NCBI RefSeq assembly: GCF_964222135.1
Contig: NZ_CAXQBR010000094.1
Location: forward strand, 1 to 64,000
Direction of reading: 5' to 3'
Source: Euzebya sp.
GTDB taxonomy: Bacteria > Actinomycetota > Nitriliruptoria > Euzebyales > Euzebyaceae
Length of the DNA: 64,000 nt
In this document: positions 1 through 7,722 of the stretch, in pieces
How positions within the stretch are numbered: the stretch's first letter is position 1
Layout of the letters: each line of letters begins with the position of its first letter
Program-made: the position numbers and the translations under genes
Notes under the pieces: generated by a model
Seen by the model: the letters and a program-made list of their open reading frames with translations, nothing else
Database searches by the model: none
Told to the model about the DNA's origin: nothing

Positions 1-2
1 CC

Positions 3-98
3 AACCGACCCCACAGCGCCCACGGCGACCTCACCCCCGCCGAGTTCGCCCAGCAGCACCAACGGATCACGACACCGACAATGACCCAAGCCGCATAG
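3..98 (+). pseudogene. IS3-type transposase, C-terminal fragment
   Basis: The first 31 codons of the window read in frame to a TAG and contain RPHSAHGDLTPAEFAQ. This matches the well-known C-terminal signature of the IS3-family OrfB integrase (RPHSALGYLTPAEF), which follows the last catalytic glutamate. The fragment begins off the window, so it may be the tail of an intact element lying to the left. The following 25-30 bases would hold the right inverted repeat, but the other end is not visible, so I cannot delimit the element. It lies beside remnants of an integrative element. Confidence 0.7.
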
Positions 99-244
99 GC
101 CCTGGACCACTCATCGGGTCCCCCTCAAGGCCTCCACGTCCAAGCACACCCGCTTCGTGGAGTCCGCGATCCGCCAGGCCGCCGCGCTGCCGGCCCGCCA
201 GGACACGACTCAACCCAACGAGCCGGCGAGATAGTCGGGGAGGT
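99..244. other. IS end plus undefined remnant DNA
   Basis: This stretch separates the transposase tail from a truncated primase-like gene. One forward frame stays open from 85 to a TAG at 232-234 and includes TSKHTRFVESAIRQAAALP, which could be the tail of a broken gene, but I recognise no family. It probably contains the IS right end and the break point that truncated the primase-like gene on the opposite strand. Confidence 0.3.
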
Positions 245-379
245 TCACTTGTCGTCGTGGGCGGGGCACTGTGCCATCGTCCGGCCGTAGCGCGTCGGCT
301 TCACCTTGGAACCGGCCGTGTGCAGGCGGTCGATGACGAGACCGACGGGGCCGATGCTGCCGTTCGGCAGGGTGCTCAC
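245..379 (-). pseudogene. truncated primase-like protein (44 aa)
   Basis: A GTG start with a strong AGGAGG ribosome site about eight bases upstream opens a 44-codon frame ending MAQCPAHDDK then TGA. The motif RCPAHDDR/K is the conserved start of zinc-finger (CHC2-type) primase or primase-helicase proteins of actinobacterial integrative elements, in which it is followed by several hundred more residues. Here the stop comes directly after it, next to the IS fragment, so the gene looks cut short. A ten-codon mini-frame (MRDNPEEVTS) ends in a TGA overlapping the GTG, suggesting coupled translation after xis. The family call rests on one short motif. Confidence 0.5.
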
Positions 380-524
380 GAGGTGACCTCCTCGGGGTTG
401 TCACGCATCGCGGGCGTCGACCTGAACGAGCAGCACGGAGACCGTCACGTACACCGAACGGCTCAGCGACGTCGCCTACTCCGGACGTTGCGGGACCGCG
501 AGTTTCCGGATGGGAGAGGGGCTT

Positions 525-743
525 CTACAGCGTGCGGGACATACGGCCGATGTAGGCGTCAACGTCTTCGATGCGCATGATGCGTCGCCGTGACGGCTTG
601 TACAGGATGCTGGGGATTTCCCCCTCGGCGATGAGAGTGCGCACCGTCCGTTCACTGCAGCCGATGCGCTTCGCTGCGTCCCAGCAGTCGACGTGGCCGG
701 CCGGAACGGCACGGCGATTAACAGGTCGGGTAGTAGAGGCCAT
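525..743 (-). CDS. excisionase-like helix-turn-helix protein
   Basis: This 72-residue basic protein has the layout of MerR/HTH_17-type excisionases and DNA-binding adaptors: a helix-turn-helix (WDAAKRIGCSERTVRTLIAEGEI) followed by a basic wing (KPSRRRIMRIEDVDAYI). Such proteins direct a tyrosine integrase towards excision of the element. Longer reading frames exist upstream, but only the ATG at 743 gives a domain of normal length. It is divergent from the regulator-integrase pair starting at 864. Twin ACTGTAG repeats at 766 and 776 (TACAGT on its own strand) are likely its promoter and operator. No strong ribosome site is seen. Confidence 0.75.
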   Translation of the reverse strand: MASTTRPVNRRAVPAGHVDCWDAAKRIGCSERTVRTLIAEGEIPSILYKPSRRRIMRIEDVDAYIGRMSRTL

Positions 744-765
744 GATGTTGGATCCCGAGGTCGAA

Positions 766-782
766 ACTGTAGGGGACTGTAG
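766..782 (-). promoter_or_regulatory. xis promoter with twin 10-bp repeat
   Basis: ACTGTAG occurs at 766-772 and again at 776-782, exactly 10 bp apart on the same face of the helix. On the minus strand each reads CTACAGT, containing a TACAGT hexamer usable as a -10 box for the xis-like gene. The spacing suggests a regulator or integrase contacts both copies. Confidence 0.4.
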
Positions 783-830
783 CACGCAGCATAGCCCTGA
801 AACCGCGGACGGCAAGCCGTTCAGCCCTTT

Positions 831-860
831 GCATTCACCTGCATTCTGGTGCATTCTGTA
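831..860. repeat. three GCATTC iterons at 10-bp spacing
   Basis: GCATTC starts at 831, 841 and 851, one helical turn apart, in the divergent promoter region between the excisionase-like gene and the Xre-like gene. The last copy, GCATTCTGTA (851-860), has an exact inverted match TACAGAATGC at 2735-2744, where the element ends. These are candidate operator or integrase arm-type sites. Confidence 0.45.
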
Positions 861-863
861 GAC

Positions 864-1403
864 ATGCCTGCCTTGAGTGCCCGTCAGAACCGCGCGGCCC
901 AGAGGCGGCAGGATCACGACCACGATCGGCTGCGGGCGCTCGTGCGCGAGACGCGGGAAACGCAGGGTCTGTCCATCGAACGCGCCGCCGCGATGGCTGG
1001 CGTCAGTCCCACGACGTGGGGCCGTTACGAGTCCGGCCACACCACGCCTCACGGGACCACGCTCGAGTCCTTCAGGCGCGCCCTGCAGTTGCCACGCCAT
1101 ATCTGGGAGGACCGCTACCAAGACCAGCAGGAACTCGAAGCTCAGGAACACGCCCGGATCGAGGCTCGAGTTGCGGAGCAGACTGTCGTGCTCCTCAGCC
1201 CGTGGTCGCCGCGGACTTGGGACGAGGAGCGCGAGCTGCTCACCCAGGTCTTCGCAGGTCGAGCTCGTGTCGTAGACAGCTATGGCGAGTTGATGCACGA
1301 ACCACTGCCAGGGGAGGACGAGGTGCGGGAGCTGCTGGGCCGGATGACCGCCAAAGATCGGCGTCGTGCCGTCGAGGTCCTCAAGGCCATGGCGGATGGC
1401 TAG
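864..1403 (+). CDS. Xre-family regulator of the integrated element
   Basis: The 179-residue protein carries an N-terminal Xre/HTH_3 domain at about residues 24-80 (LRALVRETRETQGLSIERAAAMAG, then PTTWGRYESGHTTPHGTTLESF). This is followed by a helical, charged C-terminal half without a recognised domain. Its gene ends with TAG overlapping the integrase ATG by eight bases, so it is probably translated with the integrase and controls element maintenance. I chose ATG 864; an upstream ATG at 849 would lie inside the GCATTC repeats. Prophage-type repressors have this size and position, but the target operators are inferred only from the adjacent repeats. Confidence 0.7.
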   Translation: MPALSARQNRAAQRRQDHDHDRLRALVRETRETQGLSIERAAAMAGVSPTTWGRYESGHTTPHGTTLESFRRALQLPRHIWEDRYQDQQELEAQEHARIEARVAEQTVVLLSPWSPRTWDEERELLTQVFAGRARVVDSYGELMHEPLPGEDEVRELLGRMTAKDRRRAVEVLKAMADG

Positions 1404-2571
1404 ATCGCGCCGCGGCGACGGCCCCCTGGGCGGGATCAGCAAGCGCGCCGACGGGCGGTGGGCCGTCACCTGGTATGACCATCGGGGCCGCCGGCGAGTC
1501 ACGACGCGCCGCACGCGAGATGAGGCGTATCAGCTGCTCCTCGATCGCCGCCACGAAGTCGGAATGCGGATCGACCGTGACCGCGATCCCCGCGTCCAAG
1601 AGGTCTTGGACGGGTGGTTCGCCGAGATGGAGCGGACAGGCAAGCCGGCTGCGTCCGCCCGCGCCAGCTACCGGGACCGGTGCAACCTGATCCCTCGGTG
1701 GTTCGTCGAGATGCGGGTCCGGGAGGTCGACCCCGTCGACGTCCGCCGGGCTCTTGACGAGATCGCCGCGACGCCGACCAAGTACGGCCGTCCGAGGAGC
1801 GTCCAGACCGTGAAGCAGGTCCGATCCCACCTGCAAGCCGCGTGGAGACACGCACGCGCCATGCGCGTCACGTCGGACGATCCCGTCGACCCCGCCGAGG
1901 TGGCCTCCGGTGGTGACAATCAGCGGCCTGCGCAGGTGGTCGATGCGCTCGAGCTTTCCGACGCCCGGGCGATCTTGAAGGTCCTGGCCGATGAGGACCA
2001 CCGGCTCTACTCGCTATTCCTGACGAGCATGGTTCACGGCATCAGACAGGGCGAGGGCGTGGGTGCCACGTGGCAACAGCTCAACGTCGAGGCCGGGACC
2101 TTGATGGTCGATCGGCAGATCACCCGCGACCCAGCGGGCAGGCGCCATCACAAGCCTCCGAAGGGCGGCCGATCGCGCACGATCACTATGGCCGAGGTCG
2201 TCGTCGAGGCGCTCAGCGCCTGGCGTGAACGATGGGCGGACGATCAGGGACGCGAGCCGCAGCCGGACGACCTGATCTGGCCGAGCGAGCTGCGGCACAC
2301 CCGCAACGGGCCCGTCGGCGGCGGTCCGCTGGGGAGGGCACATCTTTCCCGGCTCCTGGACCGGGTCGCGGGCCGTGCGGGCGTCGGGCATGTGCGCTGG
2401 CATGCGCTGCGTCACACCGCGGTGTCGCACGCGATCGACGAGGGGACTGAGCCGTCAGTCGTGCAAGACATGGTGGGTCACAGGACCGCGCAGATGACGG
2501 ATCGGTACACGACCGTCATGGACGGGGCCGGGCGGGATGCGGCGAAGCGTCTCGACGACCGATGGCGTTGA
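1396..2571 (+). CDS. int: tyrosine-type site-specific integrase
   Basis: This is a 391-residue phage-type integrase that joins and excises the element by tyrosine recombination. It has an N-terminal arm-binding segment (SKRADGRWAVTWYDHRG), a SAM-like core-binding domain, and a catalytic domain. The catalytic residues are R217 (in GIRQGEG), H336 and R339 (WHALRHT), H362 (MVGHRT) and nucleophile Y371 (DRYTT), with a basic segment KGGRSRT between them. The ATG at 1396 overlaps the end of the regulator gene; the ATG at 1366 is less likely. Repeats typical of arm-type sites and the element's attachment end follow directly downstream. Confidence 0.93.
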   Translation: MARSRRGDGPLGGISKRADGRWAVTWYDHRGRRRVTTRRTRDEAYQLLLDRRHEVGMRIDRDRDPRVQEVLDGWFAEMERTGKPAASARASYRDRCNLIPRWFVEMRVREVDPVDVRRALDEIAATPTKYGRPRSVQTVKQVRSHLQAAWRHARAMRVTSDDPVDPAEVASGGDNQRPAQVVDALELSDARAILKVLADEDHRLYSLFLTSMVHGIRQGEGVGATWQQLNVEAGTLMVDRQITRDPAGRRHHKPPKGGRSRTITMAEVVVEALSAWRERWADDQGREPQPDDLIWPSELRHTRNGPVGGGPLGRAHLSRLLDRVAGRAGVGHVRWHALRHTAVSHAIDEGTEPSVVQDMVGHRTAQMTDRYTTVMDGAGRDAAKRLDDRWR

Positions 2572-2650
2572 CTGCACCGCGGCCCGGACTCACCGGTTGA
2601 CTGCGGTTCTGACTGCAATCGCTCCGCACACTGATGCAGCCTGATGCTGT
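2569..2650. repeat. direct repeats downstream of int (candidate arm sites)
   Basis: TGACTGC occurs at 2569-2575 (overlapping the int stop), 2598-2604 and 2610-2616. CTGATGC occurs at 2631 and 2641, 10 bp apart. Clusters of short direct repeats between an integrase gene and the attachment core are typical integrase arm-binding sites. Assignment is by position only. Confidence 0.4.
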
Positions 2651-2733
2651 GCGCTACATCCTGCGTTCCCTACAGCACCCATGGATCTCCTGAAATCTCG
2701 AGTCCGTGGGAGGTGTACGGCTGCACCGCTCTG

Positions 2734-2749
2734 CTACAGAATGCAGGTG
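2734..2749. other. probable attachment-site end of the element
   Basis: The 16 bases CTACAGAATGCAGGTG mark the transition from element DNA to the chromosomal dehalogenase-like tail. The same words occur in inverted form in the xis/regulator promoter at 837-862. By position (after int and the arm-like repeats, at a break in a chromosomal gene) this is the likely core of attR. The opposite attachment site would lie to the left of the window and cannot be compared. Confidence 0.4.
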
Positions 2750-2823
2750 GCATCCACTTCGTGCAGGAGGACTCGCCCGACGAGATCGGCCAGGCGCTGC
2801 GGGAGTGGATGCTCGCCCGCTGA
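2737..2823 (+). pseudogene. haloalkane dehalogenase-like, 3' fragment
   Basis: The last 28 codons before a TGA read NAGGIHFVQEDSPDEIGQ and then ALREWMLAR. This is the characteristic C-terminus of haloalkane dehalogenases and related alpha/beta hydrolases, with the catalytic histidine in HF(I/V)QEDSP. No upstream catalytic aspartate or oxyanion region is present. The sequence before it belongs to the integrated element, so the 5' part has been separated or lost. The simplest reading is that the element inserted within this gene close to its 3' end. Confidence 0.7.
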
Positions 2824-2886
2824 GGAGGGGCACCGCCGCAGACGGCCCGTGCGACGGTGTCACACCGGCTCGCTACCGTCCGGCCG

Positions 2887-2952
2887 GTGAAGACGGGCGA
2901 GGAGATGACGGTCGGCCGAGCCGCCGAGGGCGCCGGAGGGTGTCGTGGGTAA
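2887..2952 (+). CDS. 21-codon leaderless leader ORF before radC
   Basis: A TACCGT hexamer at 2874-2879 is followed after seven bases by GTG 2887. This opens a 21-codon frame (VKTGEEMTVGR, AAEGAGGCRG) ending in TAA 2950-2952, just past the radC GTG at 2945. The spacing fits the leaderless starts seen elsewhere in the window, and the overlap would couple translation to radC. Alternatively the GTG is only a transcription start region with no translation. There is no sequence family to support it. Confidence 0.35.
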   Translation: MKTGEEMTVGRAAEGAGGCRG

Positions 2953-3631
2953 CACGATCGCCGCCCTGCCATCGAGGGCGCGACCACGCGAGCGGCTGGC
3001 CGTGGCCGGACGGGAGGCGTTGAGCGAAGCCGAGTTGCTCGCGCTCCAACTGCGCAGCGGAACACCAGGGAGCAGCGCGATGGCGCTCGCCGCGGACCTG
3101 CTCGCCGAGTTCGGCAGTCTGCGGCGGTTGAGCGAGGCCGGCGTCGAGGAGCTGGGTCGGGTCCCCGGTGTCGGAGCGGCCAAGGCTGCCGCGATCGTCG
3201 CGGCCTTCGAGCTGGGGCGTCGGGTGCCGCGTGAGGAGTCCGGCACGGTGCTGCGCCGTGCGTCCGACGTGGCTGAGCTGGCAGCGAACACGTTGGCCGG
3301 CTTGCGGCTCGAGCGCGCGGTCGTCTTCGTCTGCGACCGTCATGGACGGCTGCTCGCCGAGGTGCGGCTGTCGGACGGCACCGCGGACCGTGCGCTGGTC
3401 GATGTGCGCGAGGTGCTGCACGCCGTCCTCCGCCACGATGGTGCGACGTTCGCACTGGCGCACAACCACCCCTCCGGCGACCCGCAGCCGAGCCCGGCCG
3501 ACATCGAGGTCACCGCCACGGTCGCTGCCGGCGCCAAGGCGGTTGGCCTGCGGTTCATGGGCCACGTCGTGGTCGCCGGGGCCGACTGGAGCGAAGTACC
3601 GCTTAGCTCAGCCCGGCGAAGGCACGGTTGA
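2945..3631 (+). CDS. radC: RadC-family JAB/MPN domain protein
   Basis: The 228-residue protein matches full-length RadC. It has an N-terminal helical part starting LPSRARPRERLAVAGREALS, a helix-hairpin-helix (VPGVGAAKAAAI) near residue 75, and a C-terminal metalloprotease-like JAB domain. The HNHPSGD motif lies at residues 173-179, with H173, H175 and D179 as presumed zinc ligands. Its cellular role is unsettled, although the family name comes from DNA repair and relatives are common near mobile elements. GTG 2945 has a GGAGG site five bases upstream. The 3' end overlaps the convergent hsdS by 29 bases. Confidence 0.92.
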   Translation: MGNTIAALPSRARPRERLAVAGREALSEAELLALQLRSGTPGSSAMALAADLLAEFGSLRRLSEAGVEELGRVPGVGAAKAAAIVAAFELGRRVPREESGTVLRRASDVAELAANTLAGLRLERAVVFVCDRHGRLLAEVRLSDGTADRALVDVREVLHAVLRHDGATFALAHNHPSGDPQPSPADIEVTATVAAGAKAVGLRFMGHVVVAGADWSEVPLSSARRRHG

Positions 3632-4757
3632 GGGATGCGGGCATGACGGCCGCGAGAACGGCCTCCCGGGGCTGACGAGCTTCTTCCACGGAGCGAATGA
3701 CCTCCAGCGTCGTGGGGATTGAGCGATGCTCGGGCGGCGGGAGCCAGACAGGGGCGTTGAGGAACCGCTCGGCCGACACGCGTTCGCGACGGGCTCCCAC
3801 TCCTTTCGATGCATCGGACAAAGATGACCATAGCAATGGGCTTCGAAGGAGGGCCTGGATGTACGACAGGTCGACACCGGGCTTGAGCGTGAACGTCGGG
3901 AACTCGGTAGATGCCACTGCCCCGTCGAGATGCTCGGGAAGAACTGCCAAGGCACCTTCCCAGGCCTTGAGTCGGCTCATCACCACCTCACCTGCCCGGA
4001 CCCTATGGAGAACCTCGTACTTCGTGTCGCCCGGCAGAAGTGGGCCCCGGTCGATAATCCCGCGCCCGAAGCTCAACACCCCTACTTGCCTGAACTCCGG
4101 TTCGGATAGGGCGTCGATCCTCTCGATGTCCAACGAGAGCAAGTCGCCCATCCGAACGCGAGCCCAACCGTCGGCCTCCGCGGGATCGGGGGAAGGGTGT
4201 AGGAGGGAGCTCCTCAAGGCACCTGAGAGCAGCGTGCTTCGTTCTGTCAACTGCATCAAACGATTGACACGGTGGGCAACCTCATCAAGTTGGGCAGCGA
4301 TGCAGCGTTGTTCCTCGATGGGTGGCAACGGGATCTCAATGGCCTCGAAGCGTTCTCGCGCTAAGGTCCGGTTGCGGGTAACCGACCCCGGTGCGGCCTT
4401 CTGGATCTTCGGGAAGCCAGCGGGACTGAGGAAGTAGTAGCGAGCCCAGTTCGTGTCGATCAGGTCGGGGTCGCGGGCGGCGTAGCACAAGAAGCGGTTG
4501 GTTCCGACGGTGCCGCGTTCTTGTTCGGTCGCGTGGGCGATGGCCCCCTCCCAAGCTTGGATGTTGCTGAGGACCAGATCGCCGGGCATGACTGACGAGA
4601 AGCGGTAGTCCCCCAGATCCACCCCCAGCGTGGGTTGGCGGTGGAAGATGCCCTTCCCGAAGGAATAGACGCCGATCAGCCTGTACACCTCACCCGGTTC
4701 GATGGCAACAGGTCGGCGCTGAAGATCAAGGACGTCGCCAACCTTGACGCGCCTCAC
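3603..4757 (-). CDS. hsdS: type I restriction enzyme specificity subunit HsdS
   Basis: The 384-residue subunit would read the DNA target for the HsdM/HsdR complex. It has two target-recognition halves, each followed by a helical spacer (for example IPLPPIEEQRCIAAQLDEV). The halves look duplicated: SFGKGI and QAWEGAIA in the first match SFGRGI and KAWEGALA in the second. GTG 4757 overlaps the hsdM stop by four bases (GTGA), so the pair is translationally coupled. Base composition looks less GC-rich than the flanks, as is common for exchanged recognition domains. The 3' end overlaps radC on the other strand. Confidence 0.92.
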   Translation of the reverse strand: MRRVKVGDVLDLQRRPVAIEPGEVYRLIGVYSFGKGIFHRQPTLGVDLGDYRFSSVMPGDLVLSNIQAWEGAIAHATEQERGTVGTNRFLCYAARDPDLIDTNWARYYFLSPAGFPKIQKAAPGSVTRNRTLARERFEAIEIPLPPIEEQRCIAAQLDEVAHRVNRLMQLTERSTLLSGALRSSLLHPSPDPAEADGWARVRMGDLLSLDIERIDALSEPEFRQVGVLSFGRGIIDRGPLLPGDTKYEVLHRVRAGEVVMSRLKAWEGALAVLPEHLDGAVASTEFPTFTLKPGVDLSYIQALLRSPLLWSSLSDASKGVGARRERVSAERFLNAPVWLPPPEHRSIPTTLEVIRSVEEARQPREAVLAAVMPASLNRAFAGLS

Positions 4758-6247
4758 GCCGTGTCCCCGAACTCGGCGTCCAGCTCCTCCAATAGCGACA
4801 GGATCTCGCGCTCGGTCTCCAGCAGCTCGGCGATGAGCTCGCCCGGTGGCCGATGGGCCAGGTCGTCGGGACGATGGGGGTTCTTCAGGTCCAGGTTCCA
4901 GCCGGACTCGGCGATGGTCTCGGCATCGACGCGCCAAGCGCGTTCGGTCTCGGCTCGGTCCAGCCGCTCACGGCCGCCCCACCACTCGATGCAGTCGGCG
5001 AACTCCTCGAAGCGCATCGGGCGGGTCTTGGAGTACTTCTTGCGGTCCTCCGGCGTGGGGATCTCGTAGAACCAGACCTCCTTCGTCGGACCGGTCTTGT
5101 CGAAGAACAGCAGGTTCGAGGGGATGTCGGTGTACGGCGCGAACACGCCCGACCCCAGCCGGACGACGGTGTGCAGGTCACACGTCGTGAGCAGCCTCTC
5201 CTTGATCCTCGCTCCAGCGCCGTCGGCGAACAGCACGCCGTTGGGCACGACGATGCCGCAGCGACCTCCGTCGGCCAGCATCCGCTGCACGAGCTGGATG
5301 AACAGCCAGGCCGTCTCGGCGGTCTGCGTCCCGGCCGGGAAGTTGGACAGGATCGACTTCTCCTCCTCACCACCGAAGGGCGGGTTGGTCAGGATCACGT
5401 CCACGCGTTCCGCACGGGTGATCTCTGTCAGTGGCCGGGCCAGCGCGTTGCCGCGCACCAGGTTCGGCCGGGGAAGCCCGTGCAGCAGCAGGTTCATCAT
5501 CCCCAGCAAGTAGGGCAGCGGCTTCTTCTCGATCCCGCGCAGGTCGACTGCCAGCTGCTCGTGCTCAGCGACGGTCTCCAGCTTGGGCTGTAGGTGCTCC
5601 AACGTCTCGACCAGGAACCCGCCGGTCCCGCAGGCTGGGTCCAGCACGGTCTCGCCCAGCTGCGGGTCGACCATCTGCACCATGAACCGGATGGCGGGAC
5701 GCGGTGTGTAGAACTCGCCGGAGTCGCCAGCCGCGTCGCGCATCTCTCGCAACATGGACTCGTACAGCAGGGCCATGGTGTGGACGTCCTCGGAGGAGGT
5801 GAAGTCCACGTCGTTGACCTGCTCGATGACGTCGGACAGCAGGTAGCCGGAGACCATGCGGTTGTAGGTCTCCTTGAAGACCGTCGAGAGGATGTCCCGC
5901 GGATCGCGGTCGGTGTCGCCTGTCAGACCGCGCAGGTAGGGGAAGAGGTCGTCGTTGACGAACCGGAGCAGGTCATCACCTGTGCGGCCGTCGATGCGGT
6001 CGGCGGCCCAGTCGCGCCAGCGGTAGGGCGCCTCGATGGCGGGGCGGTAGTCGTCCTCGACGATCTCGCGCTCCATCTCGATCCCGTCGAAGGCCTTCAG
6101 GAACAGCAGCCAGGCCAGCTGCGGGATCCTGTCCAGATCGCCGTTGAGCCCTGCGTCCTTGCGCATGGTCTTGCGGGCCGAGTTGATCACCGACCGCAGC
6201 CTCGCCTGCGGCGTCGGCGGGGCCGCGCTGCTCTTCCTACGTGCCAT
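4754..6247 (-). CDS. hsdM: type I restriction enzyme methylase subunit HsdM
   Basis: The 497-residue N6-adenine methyltransferase has the HsdM N-terminal helical domain and then the methylase core. The AdoMet motif DPACGTGGF begins near residue 202, and the catalytic NPPF lies near residue 287 (VILTNPPFGGEEEKS). ATG 6247 (MARRKSS) is chosen because it lies at the end of abiEii, overlapping it by 11 bases, and gives a normal N-terminus; the open frame extends 35 codons further without homology. With hsdS it forms the modification unit that protects host DNA. Confidence 0.95.
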   Translation of the reverse strand: MARRKSSAAPPTPQARLRSVINSARKTMRKDAGLNGDLDRIPQLAWLLFLKAFDGIEMEREIVEDDYRPAIEAPYRWRDWAADRIDGRTGDDLLRFVNDDLFPYLRGLTGDTDRDPRDILSTVFKETYNRMVSGYLLSDVIEQVNDVDFTSSEDVHTMALLYESMLREMRDAAGDSGEFYTPRPAIRFMVQMVDPQLGETVLDPACGTGGFLVETLEHLQPKLETVAEHEQLAVDLRGIEKKPLPYLLGMMNLLLHGLPRPNLVRGNALARPLTEITRAERVDVILTNPPFGGEEEKSILSNFPAGTQTAETAWLFIQLVQRMLADGGRCGIVVPNGVLFADGAGARIKERLLTTCDLHTVVRLGSGVFAPYTDIPSNLLFFDKTGPTKEVWFYEIPTPEDRKKYSKTRPMRFEEFADCIEWWGGRERLDRAETERAWRVDAETIAESGWNLDLKNPHRPDDLAHRPPGELIAELLETEREILSLLEELDAEFGDTA

Positions 6248-7109
6248 GGGATCCTCGATCCGATTCATCGCCGAGCTCGCGCGCGGCGTCCCAGAACTGC
6301 TGAACGGTTGCGTGTGCGTCGGCGGCCGTGCGCGTGTGCAGACCCAGCTCAACGGCCATGGTCGTGAACGGTGCTGCCCACTCCTCCGCCATGGACGGCA
6401 GGGTGACCGGGAGATGCTGCTGCCGGTTGATGAACGTGTGCACCACCTCGTCGTGGAGCCGCCGGTCGGGTGCCAGCCCGTGCTCGATGAGCAGGACGAG
6501 GTCGACCAGGTCCTTCACCCTCGTGTTGGGCCGGTCGTCGTAGCGCCGGAGGTACGCGCTGAGCTTCTCAGCCCAGTGCGTCGCCAGATCGAGGACGGGG
6601 ATGTCCACGACCGGCAGGTCCGCGAAGTCCAGCATCTCGCCCAGCCGGACACGGTCCGCATCGGTGGCCGCGGCGGCACTGCGCACCACGTCCACGACGA
6701 ACCGCTCGAAGACCCGGCTGCCCAATCGAGCCTCCACGGACAGTCGGAGGACGATCCCTCGATCCGGCATGTCCGAGAGCTCCCGCCGTCCCGTGACGCG
6801 GAAGGAGAAGTGGTCGCCGAACGGGTCGGCCTCCAGATCCTCGAGCAACTGGTCGGCGGGGTCGGCAAGCGCACGTGCGGCCAGGTCGATGTCTCGCGTC
6901 GCCCGAGCCCGTTCGGGCATCCGGAACTGCAGCGCCGCTCCGCCCTTGAGCAGCCAGGCGCCGTGCGCTGATACCGCCAACCTCGCAAGGAACCGATCGA
7001 AGGCGACGGTCCGTCGGAGACGAGCCAGGTCGCGGTCCTGAGCGTCCGCGGCCTGTCGCATCCGGGCTTCGAGCGCCATCCGGAAGGCGTCGGGTTCGGT
7101 GTACCTCAT
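6237..7109 (-). CDS. abiEii: AbiEii-type nucleotidyltransferase toxin
   Basis: The 290-residue protein fits the AbiEii/AbiGii family, toxins of type IV toxin-antitoxin and phage-exclusion systems that use a DNA-polymerase-beta-like nucleotidyltransferase fold. The signature is clear: WLLKGGAALQFR with K55-G56-G57, then TRDIDLA with acidic residues D73 and D75, and a conserved C-terminal helix LATHWAEKLSAYLRR. It follows abiEi after 13 bases and overlaps the start of hsdM by 11 bases, so the toxin and methylase are translated from one message. Members nucleotidylate tRNA or other substrates; the target here is unknown. Confidence 0.9.
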   Translation of the reverse strand: MRYTEPDAFRMALEARMRQAADAQDRDLARLRRTVAFDRFLARLAVSAHGAWLLKGGAALQFRMPERARATRDIDLAARALADPADQLLEDLEADPFGDHFSFRVTGRRELSDMPDRGIVLRLSVEARLGSRVFERFVVDVVRSAAAATDADRVRLGEMLDFADLPVVDIPVLDLATHWAEKLSAYLRRYDDRPNTRVKDLVDLVLLIEHGLAPDRRLHDEVVHTFINRQQHLPVTLPSMAEEWAAPFTTMAVELGLHTRTAADAHATVQQFWDAARELGDESDRGSHGT

Positions 7110-7122
7110 GAGTCGGTGTGCG

Positions 7123-7716
7123 TCATGAGGACGTGCCGGCCAGAACGCGGTCCGCCCGTAGCCGCGCGTCGGGGCTCAGCTCGTGCATGCGTCGCCGGAT
7201 CAGACCAGCCGTCACCCCGCCCGTCGCGACCGCATCGTCGACGACGCTCGCGACCAGCTCCTCGTCGAAGTGGGACTCGATGACATCGAGCACGGTGCGG
7301 AGGACGGTCGTGATGGTGGCCCCTTCGAGCGTGGTGACGTCGCTGTCCGGGAGGACGCCCCGGTGCAGGACGACGACGGGATCGGACATCCGGAAGTCCG
7401 GTGGGACCGTCAGGTGCACCTTGGCGGGGTTGAGGAGACCCAGGCCGTACGCTGCGGCGGCGGAGTCGTGCGACACCACTGCCCGGTGCTTGGACCACAG
7501 CACCCACCGGACGAGCCCGTCGTTGGGTCCTGCCGGCCACTCCGGGATGCGGAAGATCCCTCGGTCGACGCGTGTCCAGTTGCCGTGGTCGACGTGGTAC
7601 TTCTGCGCCTGGTGGGAGTAGCCGATCTGGACGGCCTGGGCCGCCGTGAAGTACCCCGCCTGTTCGGCCGCGAGGGCGTAGAGGCGGTGTCGGAGCGCTT
7701 GTCGGTCCCCCGGCAT
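7123..7716 (-). CDS. abiEi: AbiEi-type antitoxin and autorepressor
   Basis: The 197-residue partner of the toxin has an N-terminal winged helix (LAAEQAGYFTAAQAVQIGYSH) and the conserved segment VDRGIFRIPEWP. It also has the C-terminal AbiEi domain (LTVPPDFRMSD... TTVLRTVLDVIESH). In studied systems AbiEi neutralises the toxin and represses its own promoter by binding inverted repeats. Here a TAGGAT box sits six bases upstream of ATG 7716, within one inverted repeat, with a second repeat 23 bp further upstream. That suits a leaderless, autorepressed message reading abiEi-abiEii-hsdM-hsdS. Confidence 0.88.
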   Translation of the reverse strand: MPGDRQALRHRLYALAAEQAGYFTAAQAVQIGYSHQAQKYHVDHGNWTRVDRGIFRIPEWPAGPNDGLVRWVLWSKHRAVVSHDSAAAAYGLGLLNPAKVHLTVPPDFRMSDPVVVLHRGVLPDSDVTTLEGATITTVLRTVLDVIESHFDEELVASVVDDAVATGGVTAGLIRRRMHELSPDARLRADRVLAGTSS

Positions 7717-7722
7717 CCGCGG

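Noticed and set aside
85-234. Open frame with TSKHTRFVESAIRQAAALP as a gene remnant
   Set aside because: Too short, no start and no recognised family; it overlaps the expected IS end. Mentioned only as undefined DNA.
257-580. 107-codon plus-strand frame near the left edge
   Set aside because: It lies opposite the primase fragment and the start of the excisionase gene, and has a random Arg/Gly-rich composition without a ribosome site.
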